DNA of 64,000 bases from Archilochus colubris (GCA_023079485.1 CM041115.1:47644156-47708155), one strand, 5' to 3'; positions 41,001 through 56,000 are shown, numbered from the stretch's first letter. The notes: generated from the letters alone by a model not told the origin. Numbers and translations: made by a program.

Positions 41001-44000
41001 GCTAGGATTAATACAGTGGATGTTTAGTCATATTAGAGCTGCAAGTTCATCATAGCTACTTGCAGCCAGGATTAGCTAACTCTTTTTTTTTTTTTTTTTA
41101 AGAGGGTACTGTAGCAGACTTCCTTATAACAGATGGACATGTTTTATCCTGCAAAATGAGTTTTGAGGCCCATTTGCGTAACTGACCTTATCGAGTTTAC
41201 CTTGGGGCCTTTTGTCCTTGAGGAAATGAGGTTTTTCCTGTCTACTCTGGTACAGCCTTGTTTACCACAGCACCAAACAAGACAATGATGTGGATATAGG
41301 AAATGTCCTGTGTGAGCTAAGTGTCAGTAAGGCCAACATTTTTCCAGAAGACAACATTTTTTTTATAAACACAGTCTCAGATCCACTTAGATGAGGGGTG
41401 ATAGAAGATAAAGCACACACTGTTTACAGGAGCAAGCACTAACTTGGCATATTGGGGCTGGGTCAAGCTGGCAGTGGATCTGAACAAACCTCATAGCTGT
41501 TTTGTTCTGGAAGAATGATCCTATTCCACTTAGTGAGATATTTTGTAAGCATCCTTAGGACAAGCTGGCACAAGATACATAGTAACTTTGCAATGGTTTT
41601 GTAGCAAATGTAGAGATGGGAAATAAGCAGAGTTGTAATTTATCAGTATAACAGGCACAAATGTGGACTAATGGTGTTTTCTTTCTAGACTCTAATGAAA
41701 GTCCATGGATTAAACTTGTAATGAAAAACATGTATTATTACTATTACAATGTGGAAACTGAGGAAGGTACCTGTGCTGTGCCTGAAGGAATTGTACCAAA
41801 AACTTCATGGTTATCTGGTGTAGAAATCCAGGTAGGTGGCTGAAAATTTGCTTTTAATGCAAAAGTAGCATAAACATTTGAAACAGAGAGAGGATAACAA
41901 GACATGGCAATACCAATGAAAGAAGCTGTGCTGAGTGAGACTGGAGATGACTTCCTTTCAGAATCTGCTTCAGACAATAGCAGCAACATAAGTCTAAGCA
42001 GAAGGTGATAGCTTGGCCTCCTAACTAATGTCTGACAATGATTCAGAGACTTCCTAGCTGGAAATTACAGCATTTCTTTTAATGGCCACTAGCAGAGAGT
42101 GATGGAGGAAAATCTGAATGCTTTCCTATCCTTTTACACTTTTTGGACTTCATACTTGACTATGAAAATGAATTTGACTATGTATCTGGAGAAAGTTTAA
42201 TCATTTCACAACATTCTTGTGTCTCCAATAGGATGAGTGCAATACTTAAGCTCATTTACTGTAGGGATTTTACACTAGCATGAATTGTAACTTAGAACAA
42301 AGTACATTACACAAACTTCTGCACAATTTTTTTTTTTTTTTTGATTCAGCATATCTAGGCTACAGGTTTACTCTGCTGCACAAAGCCAGTGTAGGTCCTT
42401 CTGAAATTCTGATTGTGGTATTACTTGCGTGTGCTTCTCTATAGAGAGCTCCCTGATTCAGTTAGTATTTCCAGATGTCTGACTTCTATAAAAACCTTGT
42501 AAGTATTAAGAAAACAAAACTCAACCAAGTATAACTAACCTTCTCTATCCACCTGAATAACTTGAGGCTTGAAAGGAGTTCAGTTACCCTTCCTGTAAAA
42601 TTCAGTAGTAGCTCTTCCACCATACTGATTACAATGTAGGGGTAAATCAGGATTATCTGTATGGATGATGAGGAAAATACAGTCAAAATTCCAGGATGGT
42701 TTTGGCTTGAGGTTTTTTTGCTTTTAAATTACTTTTTTCCATTATCTCTTAACAGAACATTGTTGGGCAAGTTACAGCAGATTACAATCGAGAGCAGCTG
42801 TGGCTTGCCAATGAAAATCTGATTGTTCAGCTGCAAGCTCGAGCAAGGGGATTTTTAGTCAGAAAAAATTATCAGGAGAGGAAAGCATACCTTCAAAACC
42901 AGGAACCATCTGCCATCAAAATACAGGTATTGTTCCAGAACATGAAGGTAACATGGCTTGGACAACTTTCTGCATGTGACAGGTGATGTCATTGATTACT
43001 ACTACTAATAAAATTCTCAAATAGGTCTGTTTCCCTGTTTTCACTAGCAGCAGTTCAGACTTCTACATTTGCAAATATATTCTTGTCCTCATGGGAGTAA
43101 TTGTGCTTTTAAATAGCAAATATGCAGTTTTATCAGAATGGATCCTACCTACCTGCTGTCCAAGTTATTACAGTGGGAGAAGCTCAGAACTACATATACC
43201 TGGCATTATTCTAAAGTGGTCAGTTTTTGGGTGGTACACCTAACTATGCACAGTACAAGATCAGAAGGTATTTGTTGAGTATCAAAGCAAAAAAATTCTT
43301 TGGCAAACATGACTTAAGTACATTCCTTTCTCGACTATCCCCACTTGGAAGTGGTTTTCCTCTGCTCCATGAAGTCATAGCTGGGTAGGGAGTGGCAGCT
43401 TCCATCGTGTTCTCAGGCCTTGGCAGTATTTCTTGGATGTCTTCAGTTTGAACTCCAAAAGGAGTATAGAAGTATACTCCTCAGCATGTGAACACTAGCA
43501 AATGCATGTGCATTGGTTTTACATGGTAAAATAGCCGCCTCCTCTTAGAAGCTTTTATTCCAGTCCTGAAAACAATCAACCAATACACACCATATTCCCA
43601 CATCCCAAAATTAAAGAAAAATTTATTGCTTTTTTCTAATCTATAGTAACCTAACTTAAAAATTCATTGTGAGAAATACTTTTACTACTACCAGCTGTCA
43701 TTTGAATTGGGTTTTCATTTTCTGACATGCAGTCTGAACCCAGTAAAGGTCTGTAGTCTTCTTTTTGTGGAATTCAGTGTCTGTGAACAGAAATGTTGAT
43801 AAATAGTTATTCTTTGTTTTCTATGGAAATTAAAATATAAATTATTTGTGAAAAGGCAACAAGGAGAAGACAAGGCTGGTGTAACTGGTTGAGAAGAAAG
43901 GCAAAATTGTGAGTTAACTGTGTTATATCTGTTATTGGGTTCCTCACCAAGAGTTTGGTTCTGAGCTAGCAAAGGCGGAGTCAAGTGAGGGAATTGGGAG

Positions 44001-47000
44001 GTTGTTGTCTGTGGTACAAGATGATCTTGAGTAACTCTGGAAGAGCAGAACACTGGGAAAGAGGCCAGGCCAAGACCACTGGGAGTAAGTAGTGGACAAA
44101 TTTTGGATGTAATGAGCAAGAGCTGGCAGTCTTCCATGTGAGGGAAAAAGCCCATGACTGCAATGCTAAAGGAGATGGGTGTACTGGTGGGAAGGATGGC
44201 TTCAAGAAAAGAAGGAAAATATATTGGACATCAAAGTGTGTGCTGAGATTGGCTAAAATTAACATGAAATGTATTTGGGAACCTTAAATATAAAGGCAAA
44301 CTTATTTACATCTTATTTTCCTTTTTTTTCTCTACAAGATACACTGAAATCATTAACAGTGTTTATAAATGTAGACTTCAATAAATAGAAGTTTCTTAAT
44401 AATGGCCTTCTACCTTTTTTTAAAATAGGCTTTCTGGAAAGGATTCAAACAAAGGAAAAGCTATCTTGACAGATTAAAGGTTCTTCAAGGCAATGTTGCT
44501 GCTATTGTTAAGGTAAGATCCCACTGTGTTTTGGGTCCTGAGTATGCTCTTTGTCTTGGCCTTGTCCTCTGCCACTGTCAGAAACTAGAAATGAAAACTG
44601 AAGGGACTTTTGTGCCAGAAATTTGCATGGTATTGGAAGTTGTTTAATTGACAGTTAAGTAAATTGTTTTTTGAGATCTCTGTGTTTGACTTTGTTGAAC
44701 TTAAGTGTCTCATGTTAAAGATTTCCTTAAACTTCCCTTTCCATAACACAAAATATGAAAATATTTGAGCTGACAGTGTGCTATCATTTCCTTAAAATCT
44801 GTCAAATCTCTATGTCTGAAAATTGTTCACTTTCTTGGAATGCTTGTGAGATACTGTGTTGTGGGAAGCCTGTAGGTCACAGATGGGTTGTTGATCTCCT
44901 GTCTATGAATGAGAGTGGTTCACACTTGAGAGATGAGACCTGAAGGTAGGAAATTACTTCCAAAGATAATTCTATGCACAGGTGGTAGAGCCTTGAACTC
45001 ATCTTGCTGTTTCTGTGGAAGCCCTTGAATCTGGTCATGGGACTCTAGGAGCCCATCTGGTAACAGCATGCCTGCAGAAGAGGACTGCTAGAAGCAAATT
45101 CAAAACACACAAAAAACAGTTTTTGCACTACATTTCAGGTTATTTATGTCATTTAATTTTCAGATTCAGTCATGGGTCAAAATGTGGCTAGCAAAGAAGG
45201 CTTACAGAAAACGGCTACAGTACTTCAAGGACCATGTAAGTCCTTTTTTTGTGTTTTGAATGTGAAGCATTAGAATAGGGCAATATAACTGTACTTTCAG
45301 TTTTGGGAATCTCAAGAAAGAGGGTGCAGGTTCTTCAGTGTGTTTCTGGCAGAAATGTGTCATAACTAGATTCTTTTGCCTGATCTTGGTCCCTTCCAGA
45401 ATGATGAAATTGTGAAGATACAAGCATTTCTCAGAGCAAACAAAGCCAGGGAGGACTACAGAACACTAAGTAAGTAGAAACAGTTGACTGTTGTTTATTT
45501 GTTGAGAAGTATGTTACTGTGTTCAGTAGTTTAAAAAAAAAAAGCTTTGACCACGGATTTCTCAGTCTTATATTCCCCTTCAAAAGAAGGTGCAAGTCTT
45601 TGCAGACTAATTGTTTTACCCCTGAATCTATTGTGGTAAGCTGTACTTACCCAGTATGACAAAAATGTTGCTCTAACTGGTATAAAATTTTATCTGCAGT
45701 TCCAAAACTTTCTGCTCAGTGATCAGTTTCCTAAGGGTTTAAAAAGTGTTCAGGATTATGTCAATTAATAAACCTACTTACCTCAACTATAGTTGGTGCT
45801 GAAAATCCACCCCTGACTGTCCTGCGCAAGTTTGCCTACCTCTTGGACCAAAGTGACTTAGACTTTCAAGAAGAGCTGGAAGTAACAAGGTTAAGGGAAG
45901 AAGTGGTTACAAAAATTCGATCCAATCAACAGCTGGAGAAGGACTTGAACCTAATGGACATAAAGATTGGACTTCTGGTGAAAAATAGAATCACTCTTCA
46001 GGTCAGCAGGCTTTACTCATACTCCCTTGCTAGCATGCACTGAGCACTTCTGTGTGGTGAAGAGCTCAGAATTAAACAGTCACAGCATGGCTGAGGCCAG
46101 AAGAGACCTCTGGAGGTCATCTGGTCCAATCCCCCTTGATCAAGCAGGGCCATCCAGAGAAGATTGCCCAGCACCATGTCCAGAAAGTTTTTTAATATCT
46201 CCAATGATCAAAACTCCACAATGTCCCTGAGCAACCTGTGACAGCACTTGGTCATCCTCAATTAGTTAAAATACTCCTACTATATTAAGCAATTTCTCTG
46301 CACGTCTTAAGTAATCTTGGCAAAATACCTTTTGGTAGTAGAGGTTGCTCTCTTGTCCTGAGTGGTACATCGGTTTGCTACCAAAATGTCACACTTCATT
46401 TTGCTGCTTGTGGACAATAATAATTGCTTGACAAATTTTAAGCATGTTTTCTGTGGCAGAGTGGACTGGAATTCTGGTCAGTCTTGTGAGCCTGTTCATC
46501 ATCAAATGGTGAATGAGTCTCTACATGAAATCAGGTTTCCCAAACAGTCATTATTGACAAGATAGAGAAGCAAAATATATAAAGTTGCTAGTAAAGGCCC
46601 ATGGTGGAATATCACATTTAACATGGTTTGAAAAATGTTAATTTTTGCAATTTGCCTTTTTTATTGATATATAATCCAGACTTTTGATCATCTGCCTGCA
46701 GGATGTGGTACTGCACAGTAAGAAACTTAACAAAAAGAGCAAAAGTCAGCTGGAAGAGATGGTTATGGTTGACAAACAGGGTATCAAAAGTTTGAGTAAA
46801 GAGAGAAGAAAGAAACTGGAAGCTTATCAACATTTATTCTACCTTTTACAGGTAAATTTTAATGTAAAAATTAACATGGCAATTATTTGCTGAAGAAAAG
46901 CTACGAGTACATTGCTTGCTTGTTTTAGTGATTGTAGTAGTGATAATGAGAGGATTTCCCGAAGTAGAATGTAGACTGCAGCAAACACTACCATGAACTG

Positions 47001-50000
47001 ATGTTTCCTGCAGTTGAGAAAATCCTTGCTATATTTAAACTGTGCAGGAAACCTAGCTGTCTTTTTTTTTTTGAGAATAACTTTAGTCTATACTGAAGCC
47101 AAAGAAAAATATTTTGCTCCATCTGTGTTTTAGTCCATGCAAGGCGTTGTCACTATTAATTGTGCCTGATTTGTGCTGGCAAGGAAGTTCTGCTATGCAG
47201 GTGACTGCATATAATGCATTGTTTCTTGTGGTCTTTTTATCTCATCCCATGGAAGTTTTTCTAGAAGAATTTTAGATCTTCCTAGGACAGATGCTTGCTA
47301 ATACAGAAGCTCACAGGTAGTATTCAACATCCTCTTGTTAGATAGCCATCATAATTTGGTAAATTGTAATTTAATACATGGACCTGATGCACAGAGATCC
47401 TGTTGGGAGACTAAAAATAAAATCCTTACTGGTGTTGCTCACAGATACCTAATTGTGTAGTATTCAGTACTGCTTATGTATTAAAATTTGGAAAAAAATT
47501 GAGCCTGTGTAGAAAACTAACATACACACAAATCAACACAAATACTTTCTGTGCTAACAGAAATGTAGAGAGAGCTGCCCCAGTTGGGGTTAATTTGTTC
47601 TGAACTATAGTATTTAAGTCTTTCTTTTTTCTTTTTTTTTTTTTTTTTTTTTAATTTGTTGTAGACTAATCCCACATATCTGGCGAAGCTGATTTTCCAG
47701 ATGCCACAAAACAAATCAACCAAATTTATGGATACAGTCATCTTCACTCTCTATAATTATGCTTCAAATCAACGAGAAGAGTATCTGCTTCTCAAACTCT
47801 TCAAAACTGCTCTAGAAGAGGAGATAAAGTATGTAAACTCGTAAGACAACAGTTCAATGAATAGTTCATACCTAAAATAGTTTGATAGTTAATCTTTAAA
47901 CTGCTGTAGAATTGTATACACATATTTGTTACTTATTCATTAAATCAAGCGAACTCCAATTCAGAAAAAAACCCAAACCTTCTATAGTGGACAATATTTT
48001 TGCATTAAGAAGTTGTAGGGGAAAAAAATACACATTAGGGTTTCTTGCTTTTGTTTGTCTATTTAAAGGTAGAAGTCGTGTAAATGTATGTAAGTCTAAA
48101 TCCATGTAAATGTATCTTCTAAATAGAGCGTGGTGACTTATCCTGAAACAGTAAAATCGTGGTTTATGGCCTCAATAGGTATTTGCGGAAGATATTTAGG
48201 CCTGAATCAGGTATATATTAGGTGCCACTAACTATGTGATGTTCTAGGGACATTATTGTAACACCTATATAATCAAGGTAGTTATTTCTATAATCTTGTT
48301 TTGAAAGTCTAAGAAATAAACTGTATGACTGTTTCAACATAGAAACATGATGCTTTGAAAGGTATGGGGTTTGGCAGCGTTGATAACTGCATACAAAAGT
48401 CAGATCTAAGAACTCTTCTGTTTTTGACACAGCTCTAAGGTAGACCAGATACAGGATATTGTTACTGGAAACCCCACTGTCATTAAGATGGTCGTCAGCT
48501 TTAATCGAGGTGCTCGTGGACAGAACACTCTACGCCAGCTCCTGGCCCCAGTGGTGAAGGAGATCATGGAGGACAAGTCCCTCATAATCAACACGAGTCC
48601 TGTGGATGTGTACAAGTCATGGGTAAACCAGCTAGAAATGCAGACTGGTGAGGCCAGGTGTGTAAGGAAGATGGATATATTGTACCATTTAAATACTTGG
48701 GGGATCCTTCAGTTCTGCTCTTCCCTTCCTTCTCTGACAAATTGCACTTGTGTCCCTACATCCTTTCCCCATTTTTCTGCAGCATAATAAGACTTTTGAG
48801 GGGAGAGAAGCTCACTTTGCTGACCATGAGTTTCAAAACTCAATTACTTAATCTCTACAAGTTGTCATAGACTCCTGTAGAAGAATTGGTAACATTTTTC
48901 CCAGGTTTTATAATGTCATGTTAGTAGTGCCCCAGGCTTTTGTAGAGCTATGACTGTGCTGGGATATGGATATGCATGTCTTAAACTAAGATTTCCCTTT
49001 TATAATTAAGGGAAGGTATATGATAATATGTGCATCACCACCTAAATTTATTGCCCCCCTTGGAAAAAAAAACCACACACACACACACAAAGAAAAAACC
49101 CAAACAAAACCCCAAACAAATAAAAAAACCCCAGAAACTAATGCACCTGAGGATTTTTTTATTTTGTCAGCATCAGCTGTATTTATCTGACTTTTTTTGT
49201 TCACTGACTACCACTACAAAGGAAAAACCCAAGATTTTATTCTCAAATACGTTTTGACTGTCTTAATATCTGCTTCCTTTGCAGCAAATTGCCATACGAT
49301 GTAACCACAGAACAAGCGTTAACACACACAGAAGTGGTCAGTAAACTGGAAGCATCGATTCAGAGTCTGCGAGCAGTCACTGACAAAGTCCTTGCATCCA
49401 TATTCTCTTCTCTCAATATGATGCCGTAAGTGCTGAGTTAGGACTCTCCAAGCTGTAGTTCAAGTGAACTGTGAACCTTCACTTGAAATTCAGGGATGGA
49501 CATCCTTTCAAATTACCTGGCTTGCAGTATGTGCCTCTGGAATGACTTGCCCAGCAGAGGGAGAGGTTTCCCCACACCTGCTCTGCTTCAGCAGCTTCTT
49601 AAAGGCCTCCCTGTACTTGAAACTTAGTGTATTGTCTATAATCATTTTTGTATTGTGTGAAGCGGGTGGGGAAAGGCAATAACTTGGCTTACTAGAATGA
49701 TTGTTTTGTGTTTTATCTAAATTTTTCCTCTTCACCTGTTCTATTTGTAGTTATGGAATGAAATACATAGCCAAAGTTTTGAAGAGCTCACTCCATGAGA
49801 AATTCCCAGAAGCAACAGAAGATGAACTCCTAAAGGTATACATACCAGCAGCAAGTTCTTTTATTGTCAAAGGGGATTTTTACTGACACTAAGCTTTCTA
49901 AGGAACTGAGAACACCAGCATCTACTGAAGGAGCCTGGCACTTACTGGGTTGCAAAGGGATAGCAGGTCTTCACCTGGATGCTCAGTAATTCTTACAGAT

Positions 50001-53000
50001 GACCATGCTCAGACTGTTTTGGATAGTTCTTAGAAGTTCTTTGGACTGTTCTTAGAAGGCTGGAGTTTATATGAATCATCTTGTATTTTGGTTTTGTGCT
50101 CTAGTTCTTAGCATCAGAAATTCTTTCATGGAGAACACTGGTCTTAATGTTCTTTCCCTTCCCCTGCCCTGAAGCTGTTAACTTATTAAAATAAAAAACA
50201 ATCCAAACAAAACAAAACAAGGCATTAATATTGGATTTAAATACAGTGACGAAGGGCTCTAAAACCAAAATAGAAGCAGATCATTACATTATATTTAAGG
50301 TGCTTGTAAAAGTTTTAGCAATGCCATTTGTACACACTGGAAAGTAAGTGAAAGCATGAGCATGTACTGGCACATTGGTCACTGCTTCCACAGCCCTGGT
50401 GCCTCTTCAGAAGGCTTAGGGGAATTGCTCCACATGCCTTCCAGCCAGCTAAGAGACTGACAGGTCTCTCAAATTAGAATATAAAGACATTTTCGTTAGT
50501 GTTTAATGAAACAGTTCTAAAACTACAAGGTATTCATTTCAGTAGAACTTCCCTACTATGCTTCAAAAATATACTGTTCAGGGGATTTTTGTTGTTGATT
50601 TTTTTTTTTAATTATTATATGTATATATATTCTTGTGTGTAAAGGCCTTCAGACTCCTCAGCTGAAAAATTCATTCTGCTTTGGTGTGTTTTAACAATGC
50701 TTTGGAAATCCTTCCAAGCAGCATTTATGGGACACTTCTGTACATCACTCCAGCAATGCCTATCTAAGGCATTGCTCAACTTACGGGGGGAAAAAAGGTA
50801 GCAAATGTAACATAGGACACTCCACCTGAAAGCCTTTGAAAGCCTTTAAATCATAATTTGCCTCACATAAGCTGAGATAAATTGCAGAGAGAAATGTTCT
50901 ACCAAGTTCTGAGATCAGGAATGATATGAAACTACCATGTGCACAATACAATACTGCAACATCATTACAGAAGTTGCAGTTTGGAAAGTCTGTTCTCTCG
51001 TCATTTAGGGCTGCGTGCAGTCCTTGTGAGAAATGATGGGTCCCTTGTCAATGGATACATTAAACACTGGCAGGTATCCATAGCACTTCAGAGAATGAGC
51101 CTCTGGAGATGAACTTTGCAAAATCTAGAAGAAACAAGTTGTATTTGTGTTTACTTAATGCCTCATGTTAGCTGTTCTAAAACCAGCACCAATCTGCAAA
51201 GTGGCTGTAAAAGTCCATAGATATTATAGAGGTGTTGTTAAGAAGCACATGTGATAAAGGACCATGGGATGTTTCAGTTAGCCACATATGTAACATATAA
51301 GTCTTAGGTGTTCATCTAGCACCATTTCCCATGGTTAAATTCAGTAGAAATAACTGATCATGTTTTCTAAGATATATTTACTTTATGCAAAGGGAAGATC
51401 TCTTAATTTTTTTTTCTTTTAGATTGTTGGCAACCTCCTGTACTACCGCTACATGAACCCTGCCATCGTTGCTCCTGATGGTTTTGATATAATTGATATA
51501 ACAGCTGGGGGCCAGATACATCCTGACCAGAGGAGGAACCTAGGCTGTGTGGCAAAAGTCCTTCAGCATGCTGCTTCTAACAAACTCTTTGAAGGAGAGA
51601 GTGAACATCTATCATCTATGAATACTTACCTCTCACAGACATACCAGAAATTCAGGTATGCAAAGGCGTCTCAAATACCCATGCAGTATAAGCATGAGGA
51701 TGAGTAAGGCAGGTAGACTCTGGGTTCATAAGAATTCCCTACTCAGAGTTGAAGCTATTCAGTGATCTGCCATAGAGAAATTGTCACTATTGAGTGGGGG
51801 GAAGTTGAAGCAAGAGTAACAGGTAGTATTTCTGCCTGGGCACTATTTTGAGAACTGATCATCTCTGCTGGCTTGGTTGCAGTAAGGGTTCCTTATTGCA
51901 GACACAGATTGTGAGAACAGTCTGGGGTGATTGATTATCCGGCAGAAATAATGTGTTCTTTGGTTCAGAAGGACAGCTGAATGTTTTGTCTGGGGAAAAT
52001 ACTGGTCAGGGAAAAGTTGTGGGTTTTGTTTTTATTCTTTCATCTTTGCCAAGAGACTCCATGCAGATTTTACTCTTTCATCCTGCACAGCCATAGGAAT
52101 TTGCATGTTTTTCTGCACTAGGGCACAGGTTCTTTGGGATTATTGCCCATCTTTTTGGGTGATGGCTATTACTAGCTTGAAGTGCCCTCAAGTCTTGTGA
52201 CAAACTCAGAACTTTCATCTTTCACGTCTGCTCCTCATGAAAGCAACTGCACTGTTTGTACAATGGGTTTCTTTGAGAGACCATGAACACAAAGATACTT
52301 AAACTTAGTCATTCTGCTATTGAACTATTTAAGGGTATGACATGAACAGGAAGAAACAATAGGGTAGAAAGTGTTTCAGCAAGACTAACAAATGCTAATG
52401 AAAGAGCCTTACTCTACTTGGTCCTTTGATCACTACAAAAGGAAGAATCCCTCTCCTAATTAAGAAAACTTTATACAAGACTGAGTTTCTGGGTGACTGC
52501 ACTCTGTACTCTGCACTCTGTACCTCCTTAGACATAAATAATGGCTTCTCTCAGCTACATATTCTGCTTGTATTCACTCTGCAACTGCAGTATCAGCTAT
52601 GTTAAAAGCTACCAGCCCTACCTAAACCTTGAGTGTTTATGAACTTGTGCAGGAATTTATCTAAACTCTTCCTCCACCACTGAGTTCATCTGCCTCCATG
52701 ATCTCGTCCTGTAGCAATATTGATACATTTGCTACCTGTCGGCTAAACAGTGCTTCCTGTCATTTATTTGACATTAACATTTATCTGCTAGTTTTGTTGC
52801 ATATTCTTGTCCCACTATTGTGGGATTTGATGAATGAATTCACCCGTCTCATGCAATACCACAGTGATTTTCTATGACTTGATCATATCCCTCAGTTTTT
52901 CTTCTCTAAACTGAGGAACTCTTTTTTTTTTTTTTTTTTTTTTTAAATAGTAATAACTACAAAGGTTCTCTGAGCCTGAAATATGCATCCTCCTCAGGAT

Positions 53001-56000
53001 TGTAGGGCTGGACACAGAACTGCTTCTGTGCCATCCTTATACGTCTCCTCTTAAAACCCTGTTTTTCTCAGCTGCTCCAGTTCAGGTCCTTTCATTTTGG
53101 AAGACAAAATAGTCCTCTGACAGGAGTACCTTGCTGGTTTCTGGTTGTCTATGCACATCCCTGAACCTGTCAGTAGCTTGGAGTGTCACCTGCTTGAGGC
53201 AGGTCTCACTTCTCCACTTACATGCTGGGCATGTCAAAATAACACTTCAACCATACTTCACATTTTTTCTTCTCAAGGTTCTTGCATCTATAAACAAGAC
53301 CACATTTTCTGTCGCTTCTATCAGTCCAGTTCCTGAGTAACTGTGATTTAAACACAGTTGTAGTTGAAGTAGTAATTTTGTGCAGCTATTTCAAATATTT
53401 TTTTCTCAGCACACTTCATATTTCAAAGTGTCTTCATAAAATTGGAGAGTCTTCTGGGGAAATCCTTTAACTTCTAGACAGCTACATTCAAATTTCTCTA
53501 AGTATTTAAAATTCACAAAGTTAGCACTCATTGTTGAATAATGAGGAAACAAAATTACCTTTAGAAGAGTCTTGTACATAGATGTCCTGGAAAGATGGAA
53601 TGGTTGGTCATTTGTATTGATGTGTAAATGTGTTGCCTCCAAAAGGCTCCCTCAAACACTAAGTGTAAATTGCAGATTGTAAGAGAAGTATAATGTATGT
53701 CAAAGACTTAATTGTGGTGGTGTTGTTTTGGTGTTGTTTTTTTTTTATACAGGCTAACTTAAGTGAGTTGATAAGCACAATTATTGAAGTCTTCCTCATT
53801 TTCTTTCAGGAATTTCTTTCAAGCAGCATGTGATGTTCCTGAACCAGAGGAAAAATTCAATATCGATGAATACTCTGACATGGTGACCCTTAGCAAACCT
53901 GTCATATATATCTCCATTGAAGAAATTATCAATACTCATTCTGTAAGTTAATGAAACTATAGTAGCCAACAGACTCAAGTGTTGTTACCCTGAGGAAGGC
54001 TTAGTGTTCTGTATCTCTTCTTTATTAGTTCCTTCATCTCTGAAATATTATAGAATTAAGTGCTAGATTGCATTTTTCCTAGAAGACTCTTTCCATGTAA
54101 AAGCATCATGTTGAATAACAATTAGAATATAACATATTCTGGTGGAAGGGAGGAACATTTTTTCTCAAAACTAGTGTAACATTTCTAACTAATTTATATT
54201 TACAAATCCTCTCCTGTCTTGACTAAGAAAGTGATGCAAATTTGAAGAAACTGTTTTACTCCAAGAATGCAGAAAAAAATCAGTGTTTTTCTTGACTGTC
54301 ATTCTGTCATGTTTTGTTGGAAGTAGATGCAAATCTCTGATTTAGAAGGACTCAAGCTATGGCATCCTGCCAGCTTTTTATCATGGGTAAAGAACAGATT
54401 AACTGCAGTAAGTAGTATGACTCATTAGGGTTTAAGTTCAACATTTACCACGTAGTCCTACTAAAGCTGGGATCTTACTGTCTCCTTCCCGTCTTGCAAG
54501 GTATCCCCTATCCCCTCCCTTCCACCTTTCCCCTTGCTCCCCTCTATGCCTCCTCCCTCACCTCCCATGACCCCTTCCCTCCAAAAGCCAAAAAAAAATA
54601 AATCCCAGAGCTCCTCCAAAAATCCACAGACTCCACAAAGAACTTCCTACAAATATTGTCAGAAACACCATGAATAAAACACCGTGTGCTCAGGTGGCCA
54701 AGAAAGCCAATGGCATCCTGGCCTGTATCAGGAACAGCGTCGCCAGCAGGTCCAAGGAAGTGATTCTGCCCCTGTACTCAGCCCTGGTGAGGCCACACCT
54801 CGAGTACTGTGTCCAGTTCTGGGCCCCCCAGTTCAGGAAGGATATAGAGGTCCTGGAGCAGGTCCAAAGGAGGGCAACTAGGCTGGTGAAGGGACTCGAG
54901 CACAGCCCCTATGAGGAGAGGCTGAGAGAGCTGGGGCTGTTCAGCCTGGAGAAGAGGAGGCTCAGGGGAGACCTCATTGCTGTCTACAAATATCTGAAAG
55001 GAGGTTGTAACCGGGTGGACGTTGGTCTCTTTTGCCAGACGACTTTCAACAAGACAAGAGGGCATGGTCTTAAGTTGTGCCAGGGGAAATTTAGGTTAGA
55101 TATTAGAAATAATTTCTTTACGGAGAGAGTGATCTGGCATTGGAATGGGCTGCCCAGGGAAGTAGTGGATTCTCCATCCCTGGAGATATTTAAAAAGAGA
55201 CTGGAAGTGGCACTCAGTGCCATGGTCTAGCAACCGCAACGGTGGTTCAAGGGTTGGACTTGATGATCTCTGAGGTCCCTTCCAACCCAGCCAATTCTAT
55301 GATTCTATGATGATTCTATGAATATCCAAGTCCCAGTACCCCAATTTACAAGTGAGCTTCAGTTAAGGCAAAACAAATTGCCTGGTCTATTGAAAAGGTG
55401 TTTGCTGGATTATCTTTGTGCACTGTGATACTTTATTAATCCTGAACAGAAATCCTTAACTTCTGTTCAGTACAGCAGAGAGGATTGCTGAAGAACCACA
55501 CACAGCAAGAGTAATGCTAACCTCATACTCCAGAACTGAGCATGTTTGCCCCCTTTGGTCCTCCATAATCCTGATCACACTGTTGTCTGTTCTTTTTCAA
55601 CATTTAGTCTCCAGATTTATTGACGAGCACAAAGACACAGGGAATTTTTTTTTTTTTTTTTTTTGATGATGACATCATCATTTACGTTTTTTTCATAGCT
55701 ACTACTGGAGCACCAAGATGCCATTGCCACTGAGCCAAATGACCTGCTGAATGAGTTGCTGGAAGGGCTGGGACCTGTTCCTGATGTAGAGTCTTTTCTT
55801 GGTATGTAGTTCTTCATCTTTATGGATAACTTTCTTCTAGGGGCACATTCAATGAGGGCCTGATTTGAATACTGTCATTTCTCTCACACTGACAGTTTCT
55901 TCATTTACTGTGGAATTATTCTCTCGACACTTTTTGTAACATCAATCTGTACAGCTGAACTTTCTTCTAATTGCAATATCCACTCTTAAAGATAAATGAT

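Larger units (their letters stand above)
53943..55698 (+). other. IQGAP2: IQGAP2 intron W28-W29
   Basis: A 1.76 kb intron holding a pyrimidine-rich stretch (about 54480-54590), a plus-strand CR1 (54683-55320), T20 (55645-55664) and a 17-bp palindrome (55664-55680) just before the acceptor. Confidence 0.88.

Noticed and set aside
42085..42105. CTCF-like string GGCCACTAGCAGAGAGTG
   Set aside because: It matches only the first half of the consensus; the G-rich half is broken at several positions.
43715..44155. 146-codon minus-strand open frame in an IQGAP2 intron
   Set aside because: Low-complexity, Leu/Ser/Pro-rich translation without motifs; compatible with chance.
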